Assembly: GCA_049999805.1 (NCBI GenBank) | Contig: JBNGIO010006247.1 | Coordinates: 112,726 to 149,816, forward strand | Reading direction: 5' to 3' | DNA length: 37,091 nt | Source of the DNA: Folioceros fuciformis | Lineage: Eukaryota; Anthocerotophyta; Anthocerotopsida; Anthocerotales | Shown: positions 10,635-21,100 of the stretch, piece by piece | Layout: each line of letters starts with the position of its first letter | Position numbering within the stretch: position 1 is the first letter of the stretch | Made by a program: the position numbers and the translations under genes | Notes under the pieces: generated by a model | The model's input: only the letters and a program-made list of their open reading frames with translations | What the model was told of the DNA's origin: nothing | The model's database searches: none

Positions 10635-11901
10635 CCCGATTTTTCTCGACGAAGTGTCCAGGTGCAGACTCCGGGCGAGTCAGGCCTCCTCACGCATCAC
10701 CCGAGTGTTGCCCGGGCAGAGACAAAACCGACATGGCCCCTGCCCTGGCCTCTCTGCCACAAGGGGAGCAGGCAGGCAGGCAGGCACGATGAAAGCAGCC
10801 GGCTCTATGATGGAGACGTCCAAGTCCACGGCATGAAGGCAGGCAGCGGGAAAACGTCGTTACGTCCTCCATTTGGGAAGTTGAGGCCACCCTGTTCTCT
10901 CTCTACCGATGGTGGGTCCGGGGATCTCCGACGTTGTAGGGGACTTTCCTGGCCCTTGGATCGTTCATTGGCAACTTGCCGCCCATGCACTCTTCTGTTT
11001 TCGTCTGCCTCCCAACTCCATCTCTCACATGTGCAGAAGTCTGTCCTCAAACCAGAGTAAAATACCTGCCAGGGCCATATTCTTAAGCAACAAAATTGCC
11101 CACAATAACCGTTATTCGGGCTTCATAAAACCTTGTATATTACTATTCATAATATTTATGAGCTTGACTAGACATTTTCTGCAGTCCTTTGTCCGCGAAT
11201 CATAGAGGAGAACATTTTCTATGCATTTCCTATGTCCTTCCAAGCTTTCATGCTTTTTCTAACCCCATATGTGTTAAGGAGTTTCATGAGTGGAGGACTA
11301 AGATTAACCTCCCTTTTGTTAAGCATGGTGTAGCATATGTCCATTGTCCAGCAGCAAACACCCACCAATTCTATTTTTATACATGGTGTAACATGTGTCC
11401 ATTGCTCTATAGCTAGCAAACAGCCACAAATTTGACGAATAGGATGACAGCAAGTAAAGGGCTAGTCGCATACACTATTTGCCTTCATATTATGCACACT
11501 AGGAAATAATTGATCCCAATCTATAACTTCCAAGGCCTCAAAATAATTAGAATAATTTTTTCTTTAGAAGAAAACAATATGAATGATGACTCTATTACTA
11601 ACTTTATGAATATATTTCAAATTACAAAAATAGTTTGAGTAGTAATCTCAACAACACATGTGGCTCCATGTTTGTTTACAGATGACTGCATACTTATAGA
11701 GTCTCTAAACAATTACTCGTAAAAGATATGAGATAATATGGAGAAACCGTACTCTCTAGGAATGCCTCTTTTACATTGTTTAAAGCTTAGCCACAAGCTC
11801 TCTCTTGCCTCCTTGTGGAAGTAATGCTGACAAACGGGATACGTTCTTTACTCCATGCGCTGTAGAACCCGTTCTCTTCACTCCACACCTTGATTACCAG
11901 A
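10635..11901. other. Intergenic region between transferase A and the small secreted gene
   Basis: The 10.64-11.05 kb part is GC-rich and probably includes the promoter and leader of the leftward transferase gene. After 11.06 kb the sequence is AT-rich. An imperfect 58-bp direct repeat lies at 11324-11440. No gene is supported. Confidence 0.5.
11324..11440. repeat. Imperfect 58-bp tandem repeat
   Basis: The word CATGGTGTA begins at 11324 and again at 11382. Both are followed by related ATGTGTCCATTG and AGCAAACA-CCAC segments. This indicates an imperfect head-to-tail duplication of about 58 bases in AT-rich intergenic DNA. Confidence 0.6.
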
Positions 11902-12138
11902 CTACACGAGAACTTTGGGCGTACCAGTCGGCCAAGAGTAGCCCGCGTCTGCTTGGGCACCGGCACCGGCACCTGCTGATGACACCGTTGTTGTCTCAAG
12001 ATGACCAAGATCCATGGTGATGGCGTGGGACTCAGGTACAACGGTGGCGGAGACACGGGCTGCTGCTCGGCATTCCGCAACCACTAGAAGCAAGGCAACA
12101 AGAAAGACACCTGCGGCAGCACGACGGGCGAACGCCAT
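11902..12138 (-). CDS. Small secreted protein, unknown function
   Basis: A single open frame of 78 residues. It starts MAFARRAAAGVFLVALLLVV, a textbook signal peptide with a basic n-region and a Leu/Val core, with a likely cleavage site after the Ala-rich segment near residue 27. The mature part has a Gly/Ala repeat (AGAGAGAQADAG) and ends YSWPTGTPKVLV. There is no cysteine in the mature part, so it is not a defensin or a GASA-type peptide. A TATAAG box lies at about 12186-12192, roughly 50 bases upstream of the ATG, which supports a real transcription unit. A possible GTACGC donor inside the C-terminal codons means the end could be spliced differently. I do not recognise the family. It might be a precursor of a short signalling peptide, but that is speculation. 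Confidence 0.5.
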   Translation of the reverse strand: MAFARRAAAGVFLVALLLVVAECRAAARVSATVVPESHAITMDLGHLETTTVSSAGAGAGAQADAGYSWPTGTPKVLV

Positions 12139-12185
12139 AGCAGCCGCCCCAGGAGATCACACACTAACACGGGGAGAGAGCGGCA

Positions 12186-12193
12186 CTTATAAA
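12186..12193 (-). promoter_or_regulatory. TATA box of the small secreted gene
   Basis: On the minus strand the sequence reads TTTTATAAG, about 50 bases upstream of the ATG at 12138. The spacing and sequence fit a plant core promoter with a short leader. Confidence 0.5.
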
Positions 12194-12597
12194 ACGTGAC
12201 CGCCCACGCCAGTCAACTACCTGCTGCTGGAACGTCAGCACACGAATCTACCGGACATTGGGACACGTGCATTGTTACAGTGGCCTTGCTGTAGAGGTAA
12301 GGCACAGGGGCGAGATATGTACAGTACTGCGGTAACAAATGAAAACAGGGAGGCCAACCTGGTCCATAGCTGTCCCGAGAAAATGACCCGGAATCCAAAG
12401 CGCCAGCAGCATGTACCGCCCACCGCCTGTGTGGGCCTGGTGAGATCCAGCACGCTCCACTCGGTTTTGGATGCGTACGTGAATCTCCTTCGATGTGGTG
12501 AGCGTCAGAAAGTTACAGAGAACCGACCCGCTACATTGTGCGGAATGCAAGAGAATGAATGGGCGGCCAACCCGTGTCGAGCACAACTCACAGGCCC

Positions 12598-14617
12598 CTA
12601 CACCAGCCGTGCAAGCTTTCTCATCTCCGCGGCGTTGCCGTTCGTAAGGAAGAACAGTCTCTTCACGTGCGATTCCACCGGATCCTTTTTCAAAATATTT
12701 TGCCTGCAAGGAAACGGATGTCATGGACGCTATGACAACGGCCTACCGCTAGGTGATAGCGAGAAAGTAGCGAAGACATCTGACCTGCGGTAATACTGGA
12801 AGGTGACCATGGCTTCTTCAGGGGTGTAACGAGGTACCTCGAACCGATTTCTCTTCAAAAGTCCAGGTAAATGCAACGGCAACTTACCGACTCCTGTGGA
12901 ATGTGAGAATGCTGCGACCATGAGGTGGGATGTCTCCATAGTTCGGAAGGCATGAACCTAGAGTTGTCAACCGTCACAATCATGAGCAGGGAAGGCCCCA
13001 TCACCGGAAACTGAGCACACAAGGAGAGACTCCCCAGCTCGAGGAAATGTGACACCAACCATTGCCAGCTCATGCGCATGTATTTGCCGAGATGCTCGCT
13101 CCCCAGTGGGCTCAAAGTACCTACTCAAGGTGAACCAGCTGTTGTACTGCATGGACAGGCGACATCAGAACCCGACATTAACTTCCAAACAGAGATCCTG
13201 CTTATGAGTTGAAGGCATCCTGCAAAGCCCCAGATGCCTTACCTCATCGATGGCGTAGAGCACTGGAACAGTTTCTACAAGCTCCAATTCTTCCTTTAGA
13301 CGCACCAGCGCACTGACTGAAGCCTGACTCACAGAAACTCCGTTCTCCACCAGGTCTCTAAGACAAGCCCCTCCCGGTAGCGCGAGTTGTTGAGCACCTC
13401 TGACATCTTGGCTGCCTGCTCCTCTGCCAAGGGCAAGAGGGAGTGTGATGCGGCAAGGCAGCGTACGGAGCACAGATCCATGAGACTTTAGAAAGCCCTG
13501 CCAGTCCAACAGCGTCAAAATAACTTGTGGGTTGACGACCAAGGAGGCTAGGTCTTGTTTGTCAAGCGATCATGAATATAATGTGCAAAACACAACAGCA
13601 AGAGCTGAATACCTCAAGAACTTGCTTTGCTTGAACGGGTGTCTCCCATAAGCCAGTCGCCTCATTCTTGAAGTAGTAGTGGTTTTGAGTCCACTCCCTT
13701 CCATTAGGGACATAGAAAACAAGCCACCCTTTAGCTCGTGCCCAATGCACAAGCATTGCTAGCATGGCACTCTTTCCGCTACCAATAGGACCATCAAGAC
13801 AGAACCGGCTTTGCCGTGTCACGGCTGCCATCATATAGCACCCCGTAGTCAGCATATGCCCATGACATCAACTACGCCTGTCAAACAAATTCCAGAATAA
13901 GAGAAGAAGCAAGGCAGGCTCGTACGAAAAGGCTTTCCATTGGGAAGCTTGAACGGGATCGTATCCTCGACGTGCTTCTGCAGCCTATTACACAGGTCCA
14001 AAAACCGGGTCCGGACAAGCAACGAAGAACCCCTGGAAGCGTCGAATTCCTTAAGCACACTGCCTGGGAGTCCTTCTCCAAAACATACATCCCTCTCAGC
14101 AGCACTGCAGGACCCGAATTAAAATCAGTTCCCAGCCGATCGCCAGCCACACCCAAGAAAACCATGCACAAAACTTCATCAGGTACCTCAGCGTGTAATA
14201 TCTGTTGACATCAGAAGCCGAGAAACGCAATGGATTTAAGACTGCAGTGTATACTGCATCTCCTTCTCCTGCTAAAGCCCCACTCTCTGCCTTTCCCCTA
14301 CCGCTATCCTCACCTCTGACCACACCATCGTCCTCTTCCTCCAACCCTACCTTATCCTCCTCAGACGCCAAAGCAGACCAGCTCCTGGCTCCTGAGAACA
14401 GAGATGATTCCACCAAACGCGATGCCTTTCCATCCCAGAATTCTAGACCTACTCCCTTCCGGAACAAATCCCTGCTCCCTCCAAACGCGAATGCTGAACA
14501 ATCTCGGCCACAACGAGAAACGAACTCCCGCGAGTCCGCACTCCAGCCTATCGCATTGCACTTCCAGCGGTGGCTGCGGGTGGAGCGCAGAATGCGACAC
14601 AGGAGGGCCGACACCAT
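12598..14617 (-). CDS. DAP3: Mitochondrial ribosomal protein mS29 (DAP3)
   Basis: GTP-binding P-loop protein of the mitochondrial small ribosomal subunit. Seven exons: 14187-14617, 13926-14104, 13613-13824, 13243-13497, 13060-13146, 12785-12957 and 12598-12703, totalling 1443 nt and 480 residues with consistent phases. The Arg/Ser-rich N-terminus (CRILRSTRSHRW) looks like a mitochondrial presequence, followed by an acidic low-complexity stretch. The conserved core begins at EGLPGSVLKEF. It continues with the Walker A motif GPIGSGKS, MLVHWARAKGWLVFYVP, TLPCRI, a VPVLYAIDE Walker B-like strand and YNSWFT. The end is LFFLTNGNAAEMRKLARLV. The second exon takes an acceptor well upstream of the ORF seen in the genomic frame (CTGCAG at 14105-14110), which restores the conserved EGLPG. 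The first in-frame ATG is at 14617; the open frame upstream of it has no ATG. Confidence 0.93.
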
Positions 14618-16317
14618 AGCCAAAGGACAGGCTTTCCTTCGACGAGGAAAGCCTAGATCGATCTACAGCCACTCCATAGCTCCCTCGAGAGAGCGTCCCC
14701 AGTCTCCAAACCCCTGACACCCGCAACCCTAGGACAAGTCTATCGCTCCTTACTCATCCCAGTTCCACCCATGACATGTAATCCCTTGGTTATGTTAAAC
14801 ATGTACAATTGAAACCAAAGCTCATTCAAAATGTAGGCAGTAATCACATCTTGAAAATTATTATATTAATTCAAAACATACAACCATGTTAGATGTTAGG
14901 GGGAACAGTATCCAGCCAGGTATTTTGTACTATTAGGCATAAACAAGGTCTCAGTGTACCTCCATAATCTCCTAAATACATATATATAATAATATTATAA
15001 GAAAATTAAATTAAATTAAATACATCAAATTTTTTTAAATAAAAATCTTCTAAAATATAAACTTGTACTCACTTTTAAATACATAGATTTATAGCACAAA
15101 AATAAAAAGAATAAATAAATATATATATATATATATATATTAAAAAGAATTTCATTAAATCCATAATGTTAATAAAAATGAAGAACAAGGTCTAAGCACC
15201 ACTAATTTATCCCCTAGATAGAAATTCACTTAACTTGGATAATAGCCAGCTTAAAAAATATTATGTTCCTATCAAGTTCATTATATAAAAAAAAAAAAGA
15301 GTCTATTATTGTAGTTTTTTTTTATATGCTTTATATGTCAAGCAGAATAGTGATTTTTTTAGTGTTAGCTGGAGGTATTTGTCACATTGGTTTTGCCATA
15401 AGGACATATGAGAGCAAATTCAAGGTGAGTAATTTCTATATGGTCTTTTGGAATTCATTTATATTGCAAGACTATTGCATTAACAAAGGGCTGATTTATT
15501 CATTTTCTACATTGTCATGTTAAACCATATGCTTTGCTAACATGGTAAAAATCGTGCATAAGAATGGAGTCAAGTATCATGTCTTGAATAGTGAAGCTTC
15601 CAAGGCTTGAAAATAATCTTATTCTTTTTCTTGGCCAAATTCACATGTAATGGTCCTGGGTCCATCCAATTGTTGACTCATTATTTCTAGTTTTGTCCAA
15701 AAATTAAGCCCAATGCAACTAGTATTATTACGGCGGCACTGGTTACTCCTAATATGATTATTCTAATTGAGTTGGGCATAGTCTTGCAATCTTCAGCTTA
15801 GCCAAGATGCTATTGGTTCTCTTCACCAATGCTTGAAAGGTCTCTCCAAAATAATGCATGTGATAGGAAGATAGATAGGCTGTGATGTAAGACTTTGTGG
15901 GTGTTTTGAGGTGAGGGTAAGTGGTAACGGTATGTCTGTTTTGAGGAAGATAACTAAGTAAAGTCAAGCGTCTTCTGGAGAAGAATGTCGTTCTTGTTTA
16001 AAAACAAGAATGATGTGAAACCTTTATTCAAAATTAAATAATTGTAACCATCTTGCAAACGTGTAGAGAGTACGTCCTCGGCGAGGTCTGGTTTTGGTTT
16101 GTTCGAAGCCGGCTGTGATGGATGGTGAAGTGGGTGGAGGTCCAGGTACCGAGCTTGAGGAGGGCTGGCAATGGAAGGTGGACTCGACAGGCGGATGGAT
16201 TGGGGCTGGGAGGAGGAGGATTTGAGGGATCGGGTCGGTGAAGCAGGCGGCGTTTCTGCATCTGTTTGGGGGGTTCAGGCTTGAGGCATTGTGTGGAAAT
16301 CGGGCGAGAAGGATGAG
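14618..16317. other. Divergent intergenic region between DAP3 and the X-domain gene
   Basis: The two flanking genes diverge from here, so both promoters should lie in this 1.7 kb. The middle part (14.8-15.8 kb) is very AT-rich and includes a TA dinucleotide run. No gene is supported. A weak open frame at 15758-15967 on the minus strand has no family match that I recognise. Confidence 0.55.
15118..15141. repeat. TA dinucleotide microsatellite
   Basis: A run of about eleven TA units in an AT-rich intergenic stretch. Confidence 0.9.
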
Positions 16318-17844
16318 ATGGGCGGATGCCGCCTGCCTCGCTGCCTCGGTGATCTGCGCCGGCGGCTCGGGTTCCGCGAATGTAGGCGGGGCATGTCAGG
16401 GAGCAGGAGAGGGGACGGTGGGGAAGTGGACGAGCGTTCTTGGGAAGTAGGGGGGGATTATTTTTTGGGTTTGGCGGAACAGGACCATGAGATGCAGGCG
16501 AGAATAGCCTCGTACTTTCACAGGAGGCCTGGGAAGCCGGCACCGCCTGTTCCTGCCAGGGACAAGGAGCTGGAGGCTATCAACAGGTTCAAGCAGCGGG
16601 CGCGCAGAGCCAAGGAGCTGGAGCACAAGCGGTACCAGACCATGATGAACAAGGTTGGTGCGGCTGTGCAGCGCCAGAGCGTCGAGGATGCCTTTGCTAC
16701 AGCCGAGAAGCTGTATCTGTCGCGTGCTCAAGTTGCTGAGGGAGCCAAATCTCTCAGTGTCTCGCAGTGCCTGGACGCATTGCAGGAGTCGCTGGATGAG
16801 TTGCGGTCTAGCTATGCTGATGCTGGCAGTGAGAGGGGAGTGGGTAGAAGGGGGAGCCAGCTGGTGGAAGGGGAGAAGCCTCTTGAGCTTGGCAAGGGAA
16901 GGGCTCGAAGGCCAGAACGGTTTCAGAGCGCTGAAACGGACAGGATCAAGGAAATTGCCCGGCGCTGGATTCAGTCAGCCAAGTCTATTGGGAATCTGCG
17001 GGTGGAGCACGAGGTTAGGACAACTTTGAAGGAGGTGTATGGAGTTGATATTGTTGAAAGGGTAGAGGATGTCCGGAAGTTTATGGACGAGCTTGACTCC
17101 GATCAAGGCCGTCTAGCTCGTTATTTGAAGGAAAGGATTAAGAGCGGAGGTGTTGTAAGGGTAGCCCCAGCGGAAACGTTTGAGGAAGAGGAAGAGACAG
17201 AGACAGAAGCAGAGTCTGAGGACATTGAGTCTGATGGAGAGCCTGTAGGGTTGGACGACGACGACGAAAGACAAGGAGAGGTTCGTAGGGTACCTAGAAC
17301 TAGACCAGGTCCGTTTTTGTATGCTCTGTGCCCAATCGCTCACATCATACAACACCTGCGTGGTCTGAATATTATGGCTGGGAAGACAAGGTTGCCTATA
17401 CCAGTGTCGAGCATCACCAATCTCCCTGATGCCACGATTATCAACTGGTTCAGAAATAAGGCATTCCTCATTCTTAAGCAGTACAGGCCGGCGAATAACC
17501 TGTGGGAATTGCGGAGGTTGATCAACTATCACATCAGGTACTCTCTCATTTACACTCTAGCCAAGAAGCATAAGTATTCCATCTCAAGGACCATCAAGCT
17601 GTACGGGAAAGCTCCCTCTGTGAAGATACCAACCATGGTCATTCGAGGACAGGTGGTTCTGGAAACCATAGCCGAGTTTCCAACTGTGCATCAGGTCAAT
17701 TCCATTCGCAGAGGCTATGACAAGGAAACCTTAACTCCGCAAGAGTTTATCGATCGTCTATCAACTGGATGCAAAAGGGATGGCGCTATTGCTGACACTA
17801 TCCCCGGCATGTGTAATTCGAGGATGGAGCTACACAATTCCTGA
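16318..17844 (+). CDS. Intronless protein with group II intron maturase X-like domain, no reverse transcriptase
   Basis: A single uninterrupted frame of 508 residues. The first ATG, at 16318, follows an in-frame TGA at 16282. The N-terminus is rich in Arg and Leu with few acids (MGGCRLPRCLGDLRRRLGF), as expected of an organelle presequence. Residues about 75-240 are charged and probably helical. Residues about 290-325 form an acidic linker (EEEEETETEAESEDIES). The C-terminal part resembles domain X of group II intron maturases as found in plant nuclear maturases: LPDATIINWFRNKA, then INYHIRYSLIYTLAKKHK and SISRTIKLYGK. Domain X binds intron RNA. The fingers-palm reverse-transcriptase domain normally in front of it is absent. 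A role in organelle intron splicing is inferred. The gene is intronless among heavily interrupted neighbours. Confidence 0.8.
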   Translation: MGGCRLPRCLGDLRRRLGFRECRRGMSGSRRGDGGEVDERSWEVGGDYFLGLAEQDHEMQARIASYFHRRPGKPAPPVPARDKELEAINRFKQRARRAKELEHKRYQTMMNKVGAAVQRQSVEDAFATAEKLYLSRAQVAEGAKSLSVSQCLDALQESLDELRSSYADAGSERGVGRRGSQLVEGEKPLELGKGRARRPERFQSAETDRIKEIARRWIQSAKSIGNLRVEHEVRTTLKEVYGVDIVERVEDVRKFMDELDSDQGRLARYLKERIKSGGVVRVAPAETFEEEEETETEAESEDIESDGEPVGLDDDDERQGEVRRVPRTRPGPFLYALCPIAHIIQHLRGLNIMAGKTRLPIPVSSITNLPDATIINWFRNKAFLILKQYRPANNLWELRRLINYHIRYSLIYTLAKKHKYSISRTIKLYGKAPSVKIPTMVIRGQVVLETIAEFPTVHQVNSIRRGYDKETLTPQEFIDRLSTGCKRDGAIADTIPGMCNSRMELHNS

Positions 17845-17889
17845 GGCCATTCATGTTAAGGCGTGCCACTCGTTCCAGACGACGGTCTT

Positions 17890-18309
17890 TCATTTCACTG
17901 CAAGCAAGGCCAAGCAACAGTCTGATGCACCGTGAGATTTTGTGATGCTACCTTCAGATGCAGCATCTCGCTTGAAGTCTTCCAGTACCAGGTGAACGGA
18001 CATCAACTGTGTAAGCAAGGCGGGCTCACCCATTTCAACTAAAGCACAACTGAGCACCTGGTACGTGAAACCTCTAACCTCCATGTTTCTGTGAGGCAGC
18101 GCACGGTCTATTCCATCAGTCTGATAGCTACGTTGTGGTTCATTGTCGCAGAAGCTCTAACGGAACCTCCTCCTCTTATCCACCTTTTCCAACTTTGTGC
18201 CAGTGTTAGTCCCTTTTGTTGGGATATCCAGCGAGATTGCGGGCTGGTTATGCATACGAAACCTCATGAACATGAGTTTCTCATATTCTGGAGAGCCAGC
18301 TGTCGCCAT
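17890..18309 (-). CDS. Tentative small two-exon gene, unknown
   Basis: Two coding-like stretches join in phase. Exon 1 is 18184-18309 (ATG at 18309; starts MATAGSPEYEKLMFMRFRMH; donor GTGGAT). Exon 2 is 17890-18078 after a GAG acceptor and contains EMGEPALLTQLMSVHLVLED, which looks helical. The model gives 104 residues. An alternative GTAGCA donor near the end would shorten the C-terminus. I recognise no family. The model rests only on open frames and splice-site fit. If it is real, the gene diverges from transferase B and shares its upstream region. Confidence 0.25.
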
Positions 18310-18642
18310 GTAGTTCCAGCTCAAGTTTCCTTTTGTTCTAACATCTCGTAGGGCTGTCTTCTCCCTAGGCAGCGGGAAAGGTACTAGGCGCAGAGACCAA
18401 AGGAATCAAAGAAGGCCGTGTCACGGATTCGTGGCATGCAAGTTAAGCGAGTCCACTTGCCCCAGACGTCAAGGAGGTGTGCAACTGTTGCACGAGGAGA
18501 ATGATCGCGTCAGTCCACAGGACGACAGTAATCAAGTCAACAGTTGTGGTTATCTAAGTGAAATCGCTGAATCGACGGGCATGTTCTTCTGAAGACGTTT
18601 GTGTCGCCTCTGCCTCTGCTCCAAGCTTCTGGAATCTACGCC
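18310..18642. other. Upstream region of gamma-glutamyltransferase B
   Basis: This should hold the promoter and leader of transferase B. No further coding exon could be assigned. A 5' coding exon like that of copy A was looked for but not convincingly found. Confidence 0.4.
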
Positions 18643-20894
18643 ATGCTCATGAAAGTTCAAATGTCAGTCGGTGTTGATAGAATCGTGTTCTGGTGGCGTT
18701 TGTCAAATGTTGCGGCTTTGGTTCTCCTTTTCACAACTGCAAAATCAGTATCTGCTGGGGAATTTCGGGATGACAAGCCTAGGATTGTGGAAGGAAACCA
18801 CGGCGTGGTTGCTGCCGACGATGAGCGCTGCTCACTGATAGGCGTAAGGATTCTCCGTCTTGGAGGGAATGCTGTTGATGCTGCTGTCGCTACAGTGTTG
18901 TGCTTGGGAGTAGTCAATCCTACTAGTAGTGGCATTGGTGGAGGAGGACTTCTGCTAGTGAGGCGATCGGATGGAACTGCTGAAGCGTACGACATGCGGG
19001 AAACCGCCCCTGCTGCTGCGCCCAAGGTTATCGCCATGTCCCGCCGACATGAAATCCGTTTGCGCTGTAAACTGGTTCTGAACTCTTCTTGCGTGGCCCC
19101 CTTGACAGGCCCTATACGACAGCAATCCCAGCTTGCTGACGCAGGGGATATTGTCGGTTGGGGTCCCTGGTGAACTAGCTGGGCTTCACCTCGTTTGGCA
19201 GCGCCATGGAAAGCTGCCTTGGGAAAGGCTTTTCAGACCAGCCATAGAGCTTGCCCGCAATGGGTTCGTTGTTTCGAGATATCTTGCTGAACTGCTTCAA
19301 AGGCTGGAAGCCCTCGTTCTTGGGTCCGAAGGGCTTAGACAAATTTTTGCTCCCAAAGGCACAGTACTCGTTGCTGGCGACATATGCTATCGGGAAACAC
19401 TGGCAAACACTTTCTGCGCTGTCGCTGACCAAGGACCAAGCGTGTTGTACAATGGATCCGTTGGTGAGAAGCTGGCGTCAGACATTCAAGCTGCTGGAGG
19501 GATTTTGAATCTGACGGATTTGCAGCAATACAAGGTGAAAATTCGACAGCCACTGAGCACAGATGTGCTGGGAATGACAGTATTGGGAATGCCTCCACCA
19601 TCAGCGGGAGGAGCCTGCACGGCCTTGGTGAGTTGGCAACTGTCTCTTCGACTCTGACAGTGGCGAGTGTCTCGTTTCGCTTAATAGGATGCTTACTTGT
19701 GTGGCAGTTGCTCGCCAACAGATTCTCAATATTTTTGCAGCTTACGGCCTCGGAGGTGCAACTGGTGCCGTGGGTCTTCACCGTACAGTGGAGGCTCTCA
19801 AACACTGCTATGCTTTGAGGATGAATCTGGGCGACCCGGATTTTATTGACATTTCGGCCGTCCTGGCTGACATGCTGTCGTCAAACTTTTCTGATAAGCT
19901 TCAACACACGATCAATGACACAACAACGTTTGGGCCAGAGCACTACGGTGGCAGGTACATCTGGGCATGGGATACAGCATGTGCAGTAGCTTGAGACCCA
20001 ACCCTGCAGTTTGGATGTTGCGCTCTGATCAAATTCCATTCGGTTTTGCTGCGGCAGGTGGAACCCGGTCAATGACCATGGAACGTCTCACTTGTGCGTT
20101 GTCGACAAGGAAAGGAATGCAGTTGCTCTGACCTCATCCATAAACACTCCATTTGGGTCCCTGTTTGTCTCTCCTTCCACGGGGATAATCATGAACGACG
20201 AGATGGGGGATTTTTCAGTTGCTCAAAGTGGGAGCTCGCAGTTTCCAACAAGTCCAGCTAACCTGGTTGCACCAAACAAACGTCCTCTGTCGTCCATGAC
20301 TCCAACCATAGTTCTTGAGGTACTTGCAGTTCGGTTTGCAGCAATCGGCATGACAACTCGGTGCAACCTTGTGCGTCCCATCGTTCACCTCTAGATTTTT
20401 GAGCTGATGCAGGGAGGACAGCTGAGGGGCGTGCTCGGAGGGAGCGGGGGACTTCGAATCATCAGTGCCGTTGTGCAGGTTCTACTTAACGGCTTTGTGA
20501 AGGGAATGGATCCGCTATCATCCGTCTTAGAACCCAGGGTGCACCATCAGGTGAGCTGCGGACCCCGGGGCTGCTTGTGAGAAGTTCGCTTTTGTAGCAA
20601 CCTGGGAGAGTCAATCAGTTGTACGTTTGAACTGGGTGTCTGCAGTGGCTGCCCAACGTACTACGTTACGAGAACTTCACAGCCGTATCAGGGCAACATT
20701 TTGAGGTGGAAGCGGACTTGAGGGACGCCCTCCAAAGAAGAGGCCATGTGCTGCAAAGTGATAACAAGTCGGGTGCAATTGTTCAGCTCATAGTGCAGGA
20801 GCTGGCGGATGCGGGTCGCTCAAAGCTAATAAAGTATAGGAAGCTGATTGGAGTGAGCGACCCAAGAAAAGATGGTGTGCCAGCAGGCTACTAG
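18643..20894 (+). CDS. Gamma-glutamyltransferase copy B, GGT4-like
   Basis: Second gamma-glutamyltransferase, a paralogue of the gene at 7937-10634 and pointing the other way. Exons: 18643-19026, 19109-19627, 19722-19954, 20058-20319, 20413-20550 and 20646-20894, totalling 1785 nt and 594 residues. The internal exons match copy A in boundaries, phase and nearly in length (519, 233, 262 and 138 nt against 519, 236, 265 and 138). The N-terminus is short, with one hydrophobic segment (NVAALVLLFTTA) that can serve as a signal peptide or signal anchor; the Ser/Ala pattern behind it would permit cleavage. Motifs are DMRETAPAAA, GMPPPSAGG, the catalytic Thr388 in DHGTSHL, and a standard PLSSM. The C-terminus is GVSDPRKDGVPAGY. 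The start is the first in-frame ATG; 18649 and 18661 are alternatives. It is likely active in the apoplast or vacuole. Confidence 0.92.
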
Positions 20895-21100
20895 CGGCTG
20901 TAGCTGGCGCAGAGCAGATTCCAGAGATCCGTTGAATACAAATACAGCTTGCAAGCAAGCCCTTTTTTAATGGTGCAAAATGACGATCATACATAGCAAT
21001 GCCAACACACAGAGTTGCAACGAGGTGCAATCTTATTCTACGATATAGGAACGTAACTTGGCCGAGAGAGAGGGGCTTCGATGTGTAATCGAAGCTCCCC

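Noticed and set aside
15758-15967. Minus-strand frame that at first glance suggested a retrotransposon gag fragment
   Set aside because: No zinc knuckle, protease or other retroelement motif is present, no flanking long terminal repeats were seen, and the region is AT-rich intergenic DNA.
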